A DNA stretch of 64,000 nucleotides. It comes from JBAZTO01 sp041661865. GTDB taxonomy: Bacteria > Planctomycetota > Phycisphaerae > SM23-33. Shown one piece after another: positions 25,423 through 34,088 of the stretch (position 1 is the first letter of the stretch; the number at the start of each line of letters is the position of its first letter). The position numbers and the translations under genes were made by a program. The stretch spans positions 10,388 to 74,387 of the forward strand of contig JBAZTO010000010.1 in NCBI GenBank assembly GCA_041661865.1, read 5' to 3'. The notes beneath the pieces were generated by a model. That model ran no database searches, had not been told where the DNA came from, and was given only the letters and a program-made list of their open reading frames with translations.

Positions 25423-26076
25423 ATGACCGAATTCTGCCAGGACATCGACCTGCTGGCCATCGAGCCAAGGATCTTCCTCACTGCCACGCCGCCGGGGATC
25501 ACGCTGGCCCAGGGAACCGGCGGAACACTGGCCGGAACCAGCCTCCTGGCCGAGACGGCCGGCTTTGTCGAGGCGGGCGTGGAGGCGGGCATGGTGCTGG
25601 TCGTCCACAGCGGAAACTCCGCCGAAGGCCAGGCCTATGAGATCGTCACGGTCAACGGGCCGACGCAACTGACCGTCTCAGCCCTTCGGGCCGAGCGCGG
25701 CCAGCCGCTCATACCGCCGAGTATGGCAAGCGGCGCCTCGTTCTGCGTTCGGACTTTCAAGCCCCAGATTCACCTCGTCTGCGAGGCGCTGGCCGAGAAG
25801 CTGCGGCGGATGATGGAGGCCTCGCCGGTCACCTCAGCCAACTTCGAGGATTCGGCCCAACTCCGCCAGGCCGCCGCGATCGGCACGCTGGGCACACTGT
25901 TCTTTGCGTTGGCCGAGTCTGCCGCGCCGAGCGATCCCAACTGGGCCAAGGCCGAGTGCTACCGCAGCCAGTTCGCCCAGTTGCAAAGCCGGCTTCGCCT
26001 GGCCATCGATCTCGACGGCGACGGCGTGGCCGAGGAAACCCGCACCCTGGGCCACATCACCTTGCGGAGGATCTGA
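25423..26076 (+). CDS. phage head-completion/connector-like protein
   Basis: A 217-residue protein directly after the capsid gene. The first half is beta-rich (GMVLVVHSGNSAEGQAYEIVTVNGPTQLTV, in pieces), the second half helical (LVCEALAEKLRRMMEA, then YRSQFAQLQSRLRLAIDLDGDGVAEE). Start at 25423 follows AAAGGATC. Gene order suggests a head-tail connector or head-decoration role. No family is recognised, so the call rests on position. Confidence 0.5.
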   Translation: MTEFCQDIDLLAIEPRIFLTATPPGITLAQGTGGTLAGTSLLAETAGFVEAGVEAGMVLVVHSGNSAEGQAYEIVTVNGPTQLTVSALRAERGQPLIPPSMASGASFCVRTFKPQIHLVCEALAEKLRRMMEASPVTSANFEDSAQLRQAAAIGTLGTLFFALAESAAPSDPNWAKAECYRSQFAQLQSRLRLAIDLDGDGVAEETRTLGHITLRRI

Positions 26077-26078
26077 CG

Positions 26079-26519
26079 ATGAGTTCCCTGCCCGAAGAGA
26101 TCCTCGGCGACATCGTCTCGGCCCTTCGCTCCAGCGGCCAGTTTTCCCTGGTCACGCTGGGGCCGGCCCGCGAGGCGACCACCATCCCGCGCGCGGCGGT
26201 GTGCCTGGAAGGGCTGGACTTCTTCCCCGCCGACGACGAAAGAACCGCCCAGTGGGCCCGCCTGCGAGTTCGCGTGGTCCTGCACACGCGGTCCCAAAGC
26301 CCGACCCGCTCCAACGAGCGGGAGATCGAGATTTGCCAGGCCGCCGCGACGGCGATCCTGGCCGACCCGTATCGCGGGGGGCGCTGCGCGGACCTGCCCA
26401 TCGGCCGCTCAAGCGAAGCGGGCCGATTCGACCCCGCCCCGGCCACACCAAAGGGCAACGAAGTGGAGGCCTCTTTCACGCTCCGCTGCCACTTCGTCGC
26501 CCAGGAGGAGTCCGCATGA
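26079..26519 (+). CDS. phage tail-terminator/neck-like protein
   Basis: A 146-residue protein. It starts MSSLPEEILGDIVSALRSSG, has a central strand-rich region (RLRVRVVLHTRSQSP) and a helix (EIEICQAAATAILADP). Size and the helix-plus-sheet pattern resemble tail terminator (gpU/gp17-like) proteins, and the place after the connector fits. It overlaps the next gene by ATGA (26516-26519). Confidence 0.45.
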   Translation: MSSLPEEILGDIVSALRSSGQFSLVTLGPAREATTIPRAAVCLEGLDFFPADDERTAQWARLRVRVVLHTRSQSPTRSNEREIEICQAAATAILADPYRGGRCADLPIGRSSEAGRFDPAPATPKGNEVEASFTLRCHFVAQEESA

Positions 26520-26920
26520 ACCGTTACCTCGGCATCGAGTCCCTGACCTTCGGCCAGTTGCCGCTGCCCCTGCCGTTGTCGGTGCACCTGTCTCGACAGG
26601 TCGCCGCCATGCCGGCCGGTGGCGACGGGGACCTGTTCGCCACATCCATCCAGTTGGCCAAGCCGACCGTGCTGGCCGAGGTTCGCATCCGCGACACCGC
26701 GGCGGCCGAGGGCCTGACCCTGGGCGAACAGGGCGACCTTTCGTTCATCGTGACCTCTTCCGACGCCCAGCAGAAGCGTTGCGTGAGCCTGGCCGGGGCG
26801 GTGCTGGTCGCCGTCGAGTACAACTACGAGCAGACCGCGATGGCCACCGCCTCGCTGCGATTCTTGGCCGAGTCCGACGACGGCGCCGCCGATCCATTCA
26901 AGGGGGAGGTGCTCCCATGA
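26516..26920 (+). CDS. phage-locus beta-rich protein (tail-tube-like candidate)
   Basis: A 134-residue beta-rich protein (LSVHLSRQVAAMPAG, then LVAVEYNYEQTAMATASLRFLAES). It overlaps genes on both sides by ATGA, so it is translationally coupled. Its place suggests a tail tube or stopper subunit. No signature confirms this. Confidence 0.45.
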   Translation: MNRYLGIESLTFGQLPLPLPLSVHLSRQVAAMPAGGDGDLFATSIQLAKPTVLAEVRIRDTAAAEGLTLGEQGDLSFIVTSSDAQQKRCVSLAGAVLVAVEYNYEQTAMATASLRFLAESDDGAADPFKGEVLP

Positions 26921-27282
26921 GCAGCTTGGATGGAGTGGACTTGTTCTCATCGGGCCCGCATACCATTCGTCCTGGCGCATGGGAGCATCAAGTTCAGCGC
27001 CGCAGCTTTCCCGGGCTGGACGGCGAGTTGGCGATCCACCTGGGGCGGCGCTCGCGGGTGATCGTCCAGACCGGCCGCCTCCAGGCCTCCACCGCCGAAG
27101 ACCTCGCCTCGCGCATCGCGGCCATCGAGCAGCACTGCGACGGCGGGCTGCATTGCCTGGTGGACGGCCAGAATCATTCCTTCGCCCAGGTGATCCTTGA
27201 AACCTTCGAGCTGGCCGGCCCGCTCGCTCGCGGGCGAGGCTTCTGGTGCGACTACACAATCAGGTATCGCCAACTGCCATGA
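26917..27282 (+). CDS. phage-locus small structural protein, unknown
   Basis: A 121-residue protein with a central segment ELAIHLGRRSRVIVQTGRLQAST and a helix SRIAAIEQHC. The C-terminus FWCDYTIRYRQLP is strand-like. It is coupled by ATGA overlaps to both neighbours. Probably a minor tail or baseplate component, from position only. Confidence 0.45.
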   Translation: MSSLDGVDLFSSGPHTIRPGAWEHQVQRRSFPGLDGELAIHLGRRSRVIVQTGRLQASTAEDLASRIAAIEQHCDGGLHCLVDGQNHSFAQVILETFELAGPLARGRGFWCDYTIRYRQLP

Positions 27283-28007
27283 CTATCACATTCACAACCG
27301 ACAATATTGATTCGTTTGATGCGCGGGCCGTCGGCCGCGGACTGTGGGAAGTCACTTTCGCATCCGCCAACGCCGGCCTCCACCACCAGCTCTACGCCGA
27401 CGGTGAATTGCTGGCCGCCAGCGACACTCCCTCGCAGCGCCGCTTCCTCCTGGACGGCCGATGCCGTGGGCGTCGCGTCACTATCGCGGCCATCGACGGC
27501 GAGAATCGGTGGACCGACATGTCCGCGTCGCTGTCGGCGGAAGCCTTCGCCCGTCCCGGGTGGGTCTTTGCGGCGACGGTGGTCCGCGGCATCGAGCATG
27601 CCCGCGGGGACCGCGTGGCCTTGCTGGACGACCATGCCACCGGCACGATTGATCCGGCGCCCCTGGCCATCGCGGAATACTGGCCTGACGGCACGCCGCG
27701 GTGGGCCTGGGGAGAGGACCACTTCGGCCTGGGCGGAATGGGCTTCGACGGCACGCTTGCGCCGGGCCTGAGAGACGGCGCCTTTGGAGCCGGTCAATTC
27801 GGCCTGGACGCCGAAACCTTCGTGGTTTCCCACGCCCTTGCCGAGGCCGGCGCCCATCAACTCCGCCTGCGAACGCTCACGCGTGACGGAGGACACTGCG
27901 ATGGGCCTGTCATCACCTTCGTTTCCGCCCCGCCTCTGCCGGTGGCAACGCTTGAGGCGTTGGCCTACAACAACGCCACCGGCACACTGACGCTGAGCCT
28001 GACCTGA
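27279..28007 (+). CDS. phage-locus beta-sandwich protein, unknown
   Basis: A 242-residue protein opening MTITFTTDNIDSFDARAVGR. It has an Ig/fibronectin-like beta pattern (LWEVTFASANAGLHHQLYADGELLA, in pieces, residues ~20-45) and ends with LSLT. Such domains are common on tail tips and fibres. It starts by ATGA overlap with the gene upstream and is followed by a 169-bp gap. Confidence 0.48.
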   Translation: MTITFTTDNIDSFDARAVGRGLWEVTFASANAGLHHQLYADGELLAASDTPSQRRFLLDGRCRGRRVTIAAIDGENRWTDMSASLSAEAFARPGWVFAATVVRGIEHARGDRVALLDDHATGTIDPAPLAIAEYWPDGTPRWAWGEDHFGLGGMGFDGTLAPGLRDGAFGAGQFGLDAETFVVSHALAEAGAHQLRLRTLTRDGGHCDGPVITFVSAPPLPVATLEALAYNNATGTLTLSLT

Positions 28008-28176
28008 GACCCCAGCCCCGATGACGTGTAATCCGAAGCAGGAAATCACAAAGGGCACAGAGATCACGAAGAGAAGCAGGATGATGTCTGAAACGCAAAT
28101 ACTGAAAGTTGTTCTTTGTGGTCTTTCTTGCCATCGTGATCTTCGTGATGGTTGTTTTCTTAGATAGGAGCGAGCA
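28008..28176. other. intergenic gap with low-complexity repeat text
   Basis: A 169-bp gap inside the phage-type locus. It holds words of the type CACAAAGGGCACAGAGATCA and GATCTTCGTGATGG that read like degenerate simple repeats. Similar text occurs at 33150-33230. A ribosome site AGATAGGAG precedes the next gene. No promoter or terminator is clear. Confidence 0.4.
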
Positions 28177-28902
28177 ATGAGCGAAACGTATCCTTCCGAT
28201 TCGACCCTCAACGAGCTTTCCGGAACCCTCGATGCCGAGCAGGAGGTGCTCTACATTCCCACCGGCCAGAGCCCCTACTACACCAGCTTCTACAGGATGC
28301 AGTCGCGACTGCTGGACGTGGCGCGGCGGGCCGGGGATCTCCGCGTCTACAAGGACTCAGCCGGGGCGCTCGTGTTCGGCGTCCGCGCCGGCAAGTACCT
28401 CAATGGCGACACGGCCGTCAACTACGCCGGGGCCTCCAATCAGTCGTTGACCGACAACGCGACCCACTACATCTACCTGCTGGCCAACGGCACGCTGACG
28501 GTCAACACCAGCGGCTTTCCGGTCCCCTCGGCCACCCCGCACATCCCGCTGGCCACCATCGCCACCGGAACGGCCTCGGCGGGCGGGGTCGCAGGCTCCT
28601 ACGACTTCGCCGACATCACCGACTATCGCGGGAGGGCGTTTGTTTCGGTCGCGGGCACCCAGCGGCGGATGTCGTGCGGGACGGTGACCTTCGACTCCGA
28701 GAATGAGAATGGTTACGTCACGGTCGCCCACGGCCTGGGCGCCACGCCGGCCTCCGTAACGATAACGCCCACCTGCCATCTATGGTCTGCCGGGGGCGTG
28801 GGCAACTGGTGGGTCACCACCGACGCCACGAACATCACGGTGCATATCGACTCCTACGACCTCAACGACCCCATCACCTTCAACTGGATCGCGATGATCT
28901 GA
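28177..28902 (+). CDS. phage tail-tip/fibre-like protein
   Basis: A 241-residue protein. It starts MSETYPSDSTLNELSGTLD and contains a repeat-like beta region typical of fibre shafts (VFGVRAGKYLNGDTAVNYAGASNQSLTDNATHYIYLLANGTL, in pieces, residues ~70-110). It ends VTITPTCHLWSAGGVGN and a short beta finish (NWIAMI). This layout resembles phage receptor or tail-fibre proteins. Family is not certain. Confidence 0.5.
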   Translation: MSETYPSDSTLNELSGTLDAEQEVLYIPTGQSPYYTSFYRMQSRLLDVARRAGDLRVYKDSAGALVFGVRAGKYLNGDTAVNYAGASNQSLTDNATHYIYLLANGTLTVNTSGFPVPSATPHIPLATIATGTASAGGVAGSYDFADITDYRGRAFVSVAGTQRRMSCGTVTFDSENENGYVTVAHGLGATPASVTITPTCHLWSAGGVGNWWVTTDATNITVHIDSYDLNDPITFNWIAMI

Positions 28903-28903
28903 T

Positions 28904-29461
28904 ATGAACACCTGCAACATCTATCATGGTCTTGGCGGCGTGGGCGGGGTGGATTGGCAAACGCCACTGGCCCGCAACTGCCCCACCGATTCCCCGATGC
29001 AGTTTGGGCTTCCGATGGGCGACGGCGCCGTCCATTGCCTGGTTGCACGGGCCGTGGACGCCAATGGCTGCGAGCAAGCGGAGCCCTGGGCCATCGGCCA
29101 TTTCCAACTCGACAACCAGGGTCGCGTGGCGCCGGTCTTCGCGCCGCTCCTGGGCCTGGCCTGGCGCGTACTGTCAGGTGGATTTGTCCGGCTCAGCTTC
29201 GTGTGCCGAGGCCAGACCGGCCGGCCCGCACCCACGCACTTCGACATTCTCAGCGATCGCGGCGTCGGAGTGCTGGATGAGCACCAGCCGCTGGCCACGC
29301 TGAATGCCTCGCCCACCGGAAGATACTCGGTCACGGTCGCCTCGTCCGTCCTGCCGGCCCAGTTCGCCGTACGCCCCCGCAGCGGCCTACAGGCCGGCGT
29401 ACCGTGTCGGTCGATTCGCCTTGACGCAATGGTGGCCCACCCGCCCGTCACAGTCTCCTGA
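28904..29461 (+). CDS. phage-locus beta-rich protein, unknown
   Basis: A 185-residue protein starting one base after the previous stop. It is beta-rich (YHGLGGVGGVDWQTPLARNC, then FVRLSFVCRGQTGRPAPTHFDILSD) and could be a fibronectin-like tail protein. No signature is recognised. The tight spacing places it in the same transcript. Confidence 0.45.
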   Translation: MNTCNIYHGLGGVGGVDWQTPLARNCPTDSPMQFGLPMGDGAVHCLVARAVDANGCEQAEPWAIGHFQLDNQGRVAPVFAPLLGLAWRVLSGGFVRLSFVCRGQTGRPAPTHFDILSDRGVGVLDEHQPLATLNASPTGRYSVTVASSVLPAQFAVRPRSGLQAGVPCRSIRLDAMVAHPPVTVS

Positions 29462-29472
29462 GGAATCCAACC

Positions 29473-31191
29473 ATGCAGAGTCTCGTCATCCCGCCTGGGC
29501 CAGCGCGCTCGTCCCTGCTGCAAGGAGTCGTGCCGGAAGTTCACATCGACGGCACGGCCCGCTACGACCTCCAGGTTCTGACCCTGGAGTACCTTGACGG
29601 GCCGATCTTCGGCCGGGCAACACTGGCCCTTCAGCCCACCGACACCGCCGGCAACGCAGTCGAGCCCTCACTGCCGCCCATCGGCTCGCAGGTCTGCATC
29701 CGCCCGTGCGGCGGCAGCGACACCGATTTCACGGGCGTCATCGTCTCGCACGAGAATCACCTCGACGAAAACGGCCAGCGACAAGTCCTCGTGGCCCACC
29801 ACCAACTCTCGATCGACCTCTCCGTGGCCGTCACGAGCCGCTGGCAACTCCGCCTCGGCGAACCCGTCGAGCTGTGCAACGACATGGTTCGATTCAACGA
29901 AGGCCCCAATGGCGGCTGCTCGGCTGACCCCCTCGACGCGGGCCCGTACAGGGCCCACTACTTCGATGCGTCCGCCTCGGCCAAGCCGTGGACCGTTGCC
30001 GCCGCGTTGTCCTACTTGTTGGCGACGACGGTCCCGGCAGGCCTTCACCGGCCGCCCTTGAGCGAACTGGAGAGCCTGGCCGGCGAGATCGACCTGGGCG
30101 GCCTGAACGTCACGGGCAAGACGGCCGTCGAGGCGATAACGGAGGTGGCCTCGCGCGGTGGCCTGGCCCTGCGTGCCGCCGCCGCGGGCTGCGGCCTGGT
30201 GTTCTATCGCCCCCGGCGCGACGGACAGCGGCGGAGCGTGGCCCTGCAACCCCAGGGCGCCCTCTTCTCACCCGACCAGACGAACCTCTGGCGAGCGGCC
30301 ATCCGCACCCACCGGAGCAGCGGCCCGCGAGGCCTGCTCGTGCTGGGCGCGCCCAAGCGGTATGAGTCCACGTTCATGCTGTCGCCCGGCTGGGACAGCA
30401 GCCTCCAGACATCGCGATGGCGCGACTTCGCGCGGAGCCTGTCGAGCGACTGGCCCCTGCTGGCCGATGTCTACCGCAAGTGGGTGCTCAACGAGCACGG
30501 CTGGTACAGCCTGTCGCCATGGAATCTCCCCGTTCACGACTTCTCAGCCGTCAGCGCCGCCGACTTCCCTCTCGCTTCTCCCCGCAGGCCCCTGCCGTGC
30601 CTGTCGAGCGACCCGAGCGGCCAAAGCCTCGGCATCGTCGTGGAGTTCCGCTGCGGCGTCGGCGCGCCCTGGCGACGCTGGCGCGGGCCGCTGTGGATCA
30701 GTCAGGACGAGTGCGCCGTTTACTTCGGCGGCGACGGCCTGGGCGGCGAGTACTTCCAAGCCGCCGTCGCCGGCACGGTCCAGGTGCGATTGACCTGCTG
30801 CCTGGACGCCGACGTCCGCGTGCTGGTCGAGATTCCCGGCGACCCGAGCCTGTCCCGGCGGGTGATCGACGCCTCCGCGCGGGCCCAGTGGGCCAAGGTC
30901 GCCGCCGCCAGCGCGTTCAGCGGCCGGACGGACCTCGGTGCCCCGGCCGAGCAGGACGACACCGCCTTGCTCGAAGCCATCGCGGCAGTGCATGGCCAGC
31001 CGCTCTCCGCCGTCAACGACGCCCAACTGACCCTGGCGTGGGTGGACCCAAGCTGGCAAGTCGGCGACGTCGTGGAAGCGATCGACGGCCGCCGCGTGCC
31101 GCTGCCCTCGTCGGCTGCGGGAGCGTGCTTCGTTCGCGCCGTCACGCATGATTTCGTCGCCCAGACCACAACGCTGCACCTGGAGGCCTGA
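29473..31191 (+). CDS. phage tail-hub/baseplate-like protein
   Basis: A 572-residue protein, the largest of the locus. The N-terminal ~100 residues (YDLQVLTLEYLDGPIFGRATLALQ, then CGGSDTDFTGVIVSHENH) resemble the beta domains of tail-hub proteins (gp27/Tal/late-control-D group). A middle domain contains WTVAAALSYLLATTVPAG and LNVTGKTAVEAITEVASRGGLALR, as in hub proteins that bind the tail tip. The C-terminus (SWQVGDVVEAIDGRRVPL, then VRAVTHDFVAQTTTLHLEA) is also hub-like. No lysozyme or peptidase motif is visible. Confidence 0.6.
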   Translation: MQSLVIPPGPARSSLLQGVVPEVHIDGTARYDLQVLTLEYLDGPIFGRATLALQPTDTAGNAVEPSLPPIGSQVCIRPCGGSDTDFTGVIVSHENHLDENGQRQVLVAHHQLSIDLSVAVTSRWQLRLGEPVELCNDMVRFNEGPNGGCSADPLDAGPYRAHYFDASASAKPWTVAAALSYLLATTVPAGLHRPPLSELESLAGEIDLGGLNVTGKTAVEAITEVASRGGLALRAAAAGCGLVFYRPRRDGQRRSVALQPQGALFSPDQTNLWRAAIRTHRSSGPRGLLVLGAPKRYESTFMLSPGWDSSLQTSRWRDFARSLSSDWPLLADVYRKWVLNEHGWYSLSPWNLPVHDFSAVSAADFPLASPRRPLPCLSSDPSGQSLGIVVEFRCGVGAPWRRWRGPLWISQDECAVYFGGDGLGGEYFQAAVAGTVQVRLTCCLDADVRVLVEIPGDPSLSRRVIDASARAQWAKVAAASAFSGRTDLGAPAEQDDTALLEAIAAVHGQPLSAVNDAQLTLAWVDPSWQVGDVVEAIDGRRVPLPSSAAGACFVRAVTHDFVAQTTTLHLEA

Positions 31192-31192
31192 C

Positions 31193-31753
31193 ATGACCGC
31201 CAAGATCGCCTTTCACGATTCGCTTTACCGCCTCTCCCAGGTCGGCGAGGGCATGGGCGTGTGCCTGGTCCGCCTGCTGAGCGTTTCGCAGCACAACCGC
31301 TACACCGCCCGGGCCGTCGAGTTCGCCAGCGGCGGCGCGACCCAGTTCGCCAGCGACGAAACCATCACGGTGACCAACCTCGCCGAACCCGCCGACCAGG
31401 ACGGGCAAGTCCCTGCCGACACCGAGGCCGTCGCCCTGGACGTCGAAGGTCGCTGGGTCGTCTTCGTGCGACAAGGCGGCAGCGGACAATCATCGATGTT
31501 CCCCGCCAAGGTCGTCGCCGCCATCAGCGGGGCCGCCTACAGCGTTCGCGAACAGTCCTGCACCGGGGCCGGGACGTTCGGCGACAAGTCCGGCACGTCC
31601 AACGTGACGGCCTACAACCTGGCCGAGTTGTCGCTGGGGCCGGGAGCGGCCGTCGCCGTCGGCGTCATCGTCCTGGCCACCGCCATCACCGACACCGGCA
31701 GCACCACCCGCTACGTCTTCGACCACCCCGCCTACGCGAAATACCTGGACTAG
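31193..31753 (+). CDS. phage-locus beta-rich protein, unknown
   Basis: A 186-residue protein starting one base after the hub-like gene. It is rich in beta strands and Ala/Thr/Val (YTARAVEFASGGATQFASDETITVTNLAEPADQDG, in pieces) and ends TTRYVFDHPAYAKYLD. Probably a tail or fibre accessory protein. Unrecognised. Confidence 0.45.
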   Translation: MTAKIAFHDSLYRLSQVGEGMGVCLVRLLSVSQHNRYTARAVEFASGGATQFASDETITVTNLAEPADQDGQVPADTEAVALDVEGRWVVFVRQGGSGQSSMFPAKVVAAISGAAYSVREQSCTGAGTFGDKSGTSNVTAYNLAELSLGPGAAVAVGVIVLATAITDTGSTTRYVFDHPAYAKYLD

Positions 31754-31756
31754 ACC

Positions 31757-32752
31757 ATGACCTATGATCCTTCATGGACAAACTCCGCCTCCGGCGACCG
31801 GCTGGTGGCCGCTGCCAGCCCCGTGCGTCTTTGCGACGTGTCGGAACTGGCCGCCGCGATCAACCGCCGCCGCAGGCTAACCTATCAGGCCGATCAGGTC
31901 TTCACGTCACTCATCTACAGCGGCGCGGCCGTCCGGCGATCACTCATCTCCACGGCCGGCGTCCCGCCCTTCAATAACTTCCGTGCCAACCTGCTGAACA
32001 ATGTCCTCAGTGCCCCCACCGGTTCTCTGGGCGGCGAGCCGCCGACCCCCGCCGCGATGAACTGGCTCTGGCCAATCGCGGGGGCCGACGAGAACAAGAT
32101 AATCGTCGCGGGCACTCCCGCCAACCCAGCCACGCACGTCAGCCTGCTGAACAACCTGAACTCCGCCCACGCATGGACCGACGGCAATCTCACCCCCGGC
32201 GTGACGCCCGTCCGCGCCGTTCACGTCAACGAGCTTCGCCAGGTGGTCGAATGGCTCAGCCGCGGGCGATGGGAATTGCCCATTTACTTCTGCGCCGGGC
32301 TGATCTCCGCGTTGCCCGACACCGCCTGGTTCGGCGAGATCATCGCCAACACCGGCGACGTGGAACTTCAAAGCGTTGGCTATGCGTGTTTTCGCCTGGA
32401 CGGGCCGCCGATACTCGGCCTGACCGGCGTGACGGTGCGGAGCAGCAGTTTTATCGAAATCACTGCGGACACGTCCTGCCAGGTGTCCGTGTCCCGCTGC
32501 GCGACTCCCGTCGATTGGGAGAACCTGCCGACCTGGAACAATCATCCCTCGCCGGTGGGGATCGTCTCGATCTCGCTGACGGCCGATCAGCCGGGTCGAA
32601 TCACCGGCTCCTCCGCCGCGTCAGCCTTGCAGGCCATCGTCGATGGCGGCCCAGCCGACTTCATCGTCACTCGCACGGATACGGGCGATGACACCATCGG
32701 CATCACCGGCCGAATCGTGATCGAGTTCGACCTGACCACCCCGCCCAATTGA
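31757..32752 (+). CDS. phage-locus protein, fibre-like candidate
   Basis: A 331-residue protein three bases after the previous stop. Residues ~25-60 are helical (RLCDVSELAAAINRRRRLTYQ), and 95-160 carry NLNSAHAWTDGN and VHVNELRQVVEWLSRG. The last third is beta-rich (GVTVRSSSFIEITADTSCQVSVSR, then ITGRIVIEFDLTTPPN). It could be a tail fibre. Family is not recognised. Confidence 0.45.
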   Translation: MTYDPSWTNSASGDRLVAAASPVRLCDVSELAAAINRRRRLTYQADQVFTSLIYSGAAVRRSLISTAGVPPFNNFRANLLNNVLSAPTGSLGGEPPTPAAMNWLWPIAGADENKIIVAGTPANPATHVSLLNNLNSAHAWTDGNLTPGVTPVRAVHVNELRQVVEWLSRGRWELPIYFCAGLISALPDTAWFGEIIANTGDVELQSVGYACFRLDGPPILGLTGVTVRSSSFIEITADTSCQVSVSRCATPVDWENLPTWNNHPSPVGIVSISLTADQPGRITGSSAASALQAIVDGGPADFIVTRTDTGDDTIGITGRIVIEFDLTTPPN

Positions 32753-32761
32753 GGATCGCCC

Positions 32762-33037
32762 ATGTTTACTTTGGCACTGACGGACCTGGCAAACTTCGGC
32801 GCGGCCGGATTGATGGGCGCGATGTGGCTGTGGGAGCGAAAGCTCAACCGCACGCGCGAGCAGCAATTGGGCGACTGCCACGAGCGGATTCTCCGCGACG
32901 AGCAGCGGCTCAAGATGCTGACGCAGGTGGTGGAGCAGAACACCGCCGCCGTGACGCGATTCGCCGAAACCCAACGCCAGGTCGCCGACGCCGTCAAGGA
33001 CCTCACCCGCCAGCTCCAGCAGAGACATGAAAGCTGA
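32762..33037 (+). CDS. holin-like protein with one TM and coiled coil
   Basis: A 91-residue protein. An N-terminal hydrophobic segment (LALTDLANFGAAGLMGAMWLW) is followed by a charged coiled coil (RDEQRLKMLTQVVEQNTAAV, then FAETQRQVADAVKDLTRQLQQ). Small proteins with a TM helix and coiled coil next to tail genes are often holins or holin-associated (XhlA/BhlA type). The order helix-then-coil here is the reverse of XhlA, so the call is tentative. Confidence 0.45.
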   Translation: MFTLALTDLANFGAAGLMGAMWLWERKLNRTREQQLGDCHERILRDEQRLKMLTQVVEQNTAAVTRFAETQRQVADAVKDLTRQLQQRHES

Positions 33038-33073
33038 CCCCGGACGAAACAATTCCAGCCAGAAAGGAACGCT

Positions 33074-33514
33074 ATGAACGAACTACAGATGGCCGACTGC
33101 CGACAATCGCTTCAGCCGCACGATCATGAAGTGCGGGAGACCGACGGGCCGACTCTCCGCACTTCGCACGTCGCACTTCGCACTGCTTCCTCCGTGTTGC
33201 TCTGCGTGCTCTGTGTGGCCGTGCTGTTCGCCGGCGGCTGCGGCAACGTCTACCTCAAGGGCGAGGCGCTAACGGCGGCGGAAACGTCAACAATGGACGC
33301 CTACCAGGCCGTGCAGCGGCTTGGTGGCACAGGCGTCCCGCCTGTGTCTGAATCCACAGCCGAGACGGCTGTGGTACCAAGCACTGCGGCAACCGCGACG
33401 CCTGCCCCTACTTGGATGAAAGCGTATCTGGAAGAGAACTTCAAGCAGTGGCGATTCTTTGTCCGCTCGGCGCGCAAGGATTTGACCTGGGGCCCGAAAC
33501 TGGCGGACGAGTAG
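33074..33514 (+). CDS. putative small lipoprotein carrying an in-frame palindromic repeat
   Basis: A 146-residue frame. A hydrophobic stretch (SSVLLCVLCVAVLFAGGC) ends in lipobox FAGGC near residue 56. The first ~35 residues read through simple-repeat-like DNA, so the true start may be further in. A family B repeat (33323-33378) lies inside the frame and is translated as GGTGVPPVSESTAETAVVP. The last part (WMKAYLEENFKQWRFFVRSARKDL) is helical. Its place between two holin-like genes suggests an outer-membrane spanin-type lipoprotein, which is speculative. Confidence 0.45.
   Translation: MNELQMADCRQSLQPHDHEVRETDGPTLRTSHVALRTASSVLLCVLCVAVLFAGGCGNVYLKGEALTAAETSTMDAYQAVQRLGGTGVPPVSESTAETAVVPSTAATATPAPTWMKAYLEENFKQWRFFVRSARKDLTWGPKLADE
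33323..33378. repeat. family B two-hairpin element inside a coding frame
   Basis: From GGTGGCAC to GTGGTACC with two hairpins: CACAGGCG/CGCCTGTG and CCACAGCCG/CGGCTGTGG. It keeps the frame of the lipoprotein gene open. Related to 33996-34062. Confidence 0.75.
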
Positions 33515-33631
33515 CCAGTGAACAGTTGCCGGTAGCCTGGCAAGAATAGGGCACTGGCTACCGACCACTGGCAACAGGCTACTGACTACAGGCTACCGAT
33601 TACGAAACCCATCCAAACGGGAGAAAACATT
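33515..33631. other. short repeat-like gap
   Basis: About 115 bp with repeated words such as GGCTAC, CTGGCTACCG and ACAGGCTACCG. It reads as a degraded tandem repeat. No gene or terminator is seen. Confidence 0.35.
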
Positions 33632-33979
33632 ATGGCTGACTTCAACGAACAAGTGCAGGCACTGCTCTTGAACGTTCCCGAGGCGCAACGTCAGGCTGCG
33701 GCCGCGCTGCTGGCCCAGTACGGCCCGCGACTATTCGAGATGGCCCAGGCCGACGCGTGGCAGTATCTGCGGCGTCTGATGGCCGGCGACATCGAGGTGG
33801 TGGCCGAACTGGACGGCAAGCTCAGCAACGACGCTTTTCTAGCCCAGGTCAAGGCCAACACCGCCCGCTGGGAGGCCGTCGCCCAGTACAACAAGGTCCG
33901 CGAGGATCTGAAGAATGAAATCCTGCTCCGGCTGGCGCCCATCGTGCTGTCTCTGCTGGCCGCTCTGGTGGGACTTTGA
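33632..33979 (+). CDS. small protein with C-terminal TM helix (holin/lysis-like candidate)
   Basis: A 115-residue protein, helical (VQALLLNVPEAQRQAAAALLAQY, then WQYLRRLMAGDIEVVAELDG) and ending in one TM helix (LRLAPIVLSLLAALVGL). A ribosome site GGGAGAA precedes the ATG. The C-terminal anchor suggests a membrane protein of the phage-type locus. Function unknown. Confidence 0.5.
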   Translation: MADFNEQVQALLLNVPEAQRQAAAALLAQYGPRLFEMAQADAWQYLRRLMAGDIEVVAELDGKLSNDAFLAQVKANTARWEAVAQYNKVREDLKNEILLRLAPIVLSLLAALVGL

Positions 33980-33995
33980 GGTAGCACAGGCATTT

Positions 33996-34062
33996 GGTAG
34001 CACAGGCGTCCCGCCTGTGCATGAAGAAACTGACCGGACACAGGCGAGACGCCTGTGGTACC
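33996..34062. repeat. family B two-hairpin palindromic element
   Basis: From GGTAGCAC to GTGGTACC. First hairpin CACAGGCG/CGCCTGTG, second ACAGGCG/CGCCTGT, separated by ~20 bp of linker. It lies between two phage-locus genes. Confidence 0.72.
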
Positions 34063-34088
34063 CAGTGAACAGACAAGGGAGCAACCCA

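Noticed and set aside
23897..25468. Minus-strand open frame of 523 codons in the particle locus
   Set aside because: Antisense of the scaffold-like and capsid genes; composition is typical of a shadow frame.
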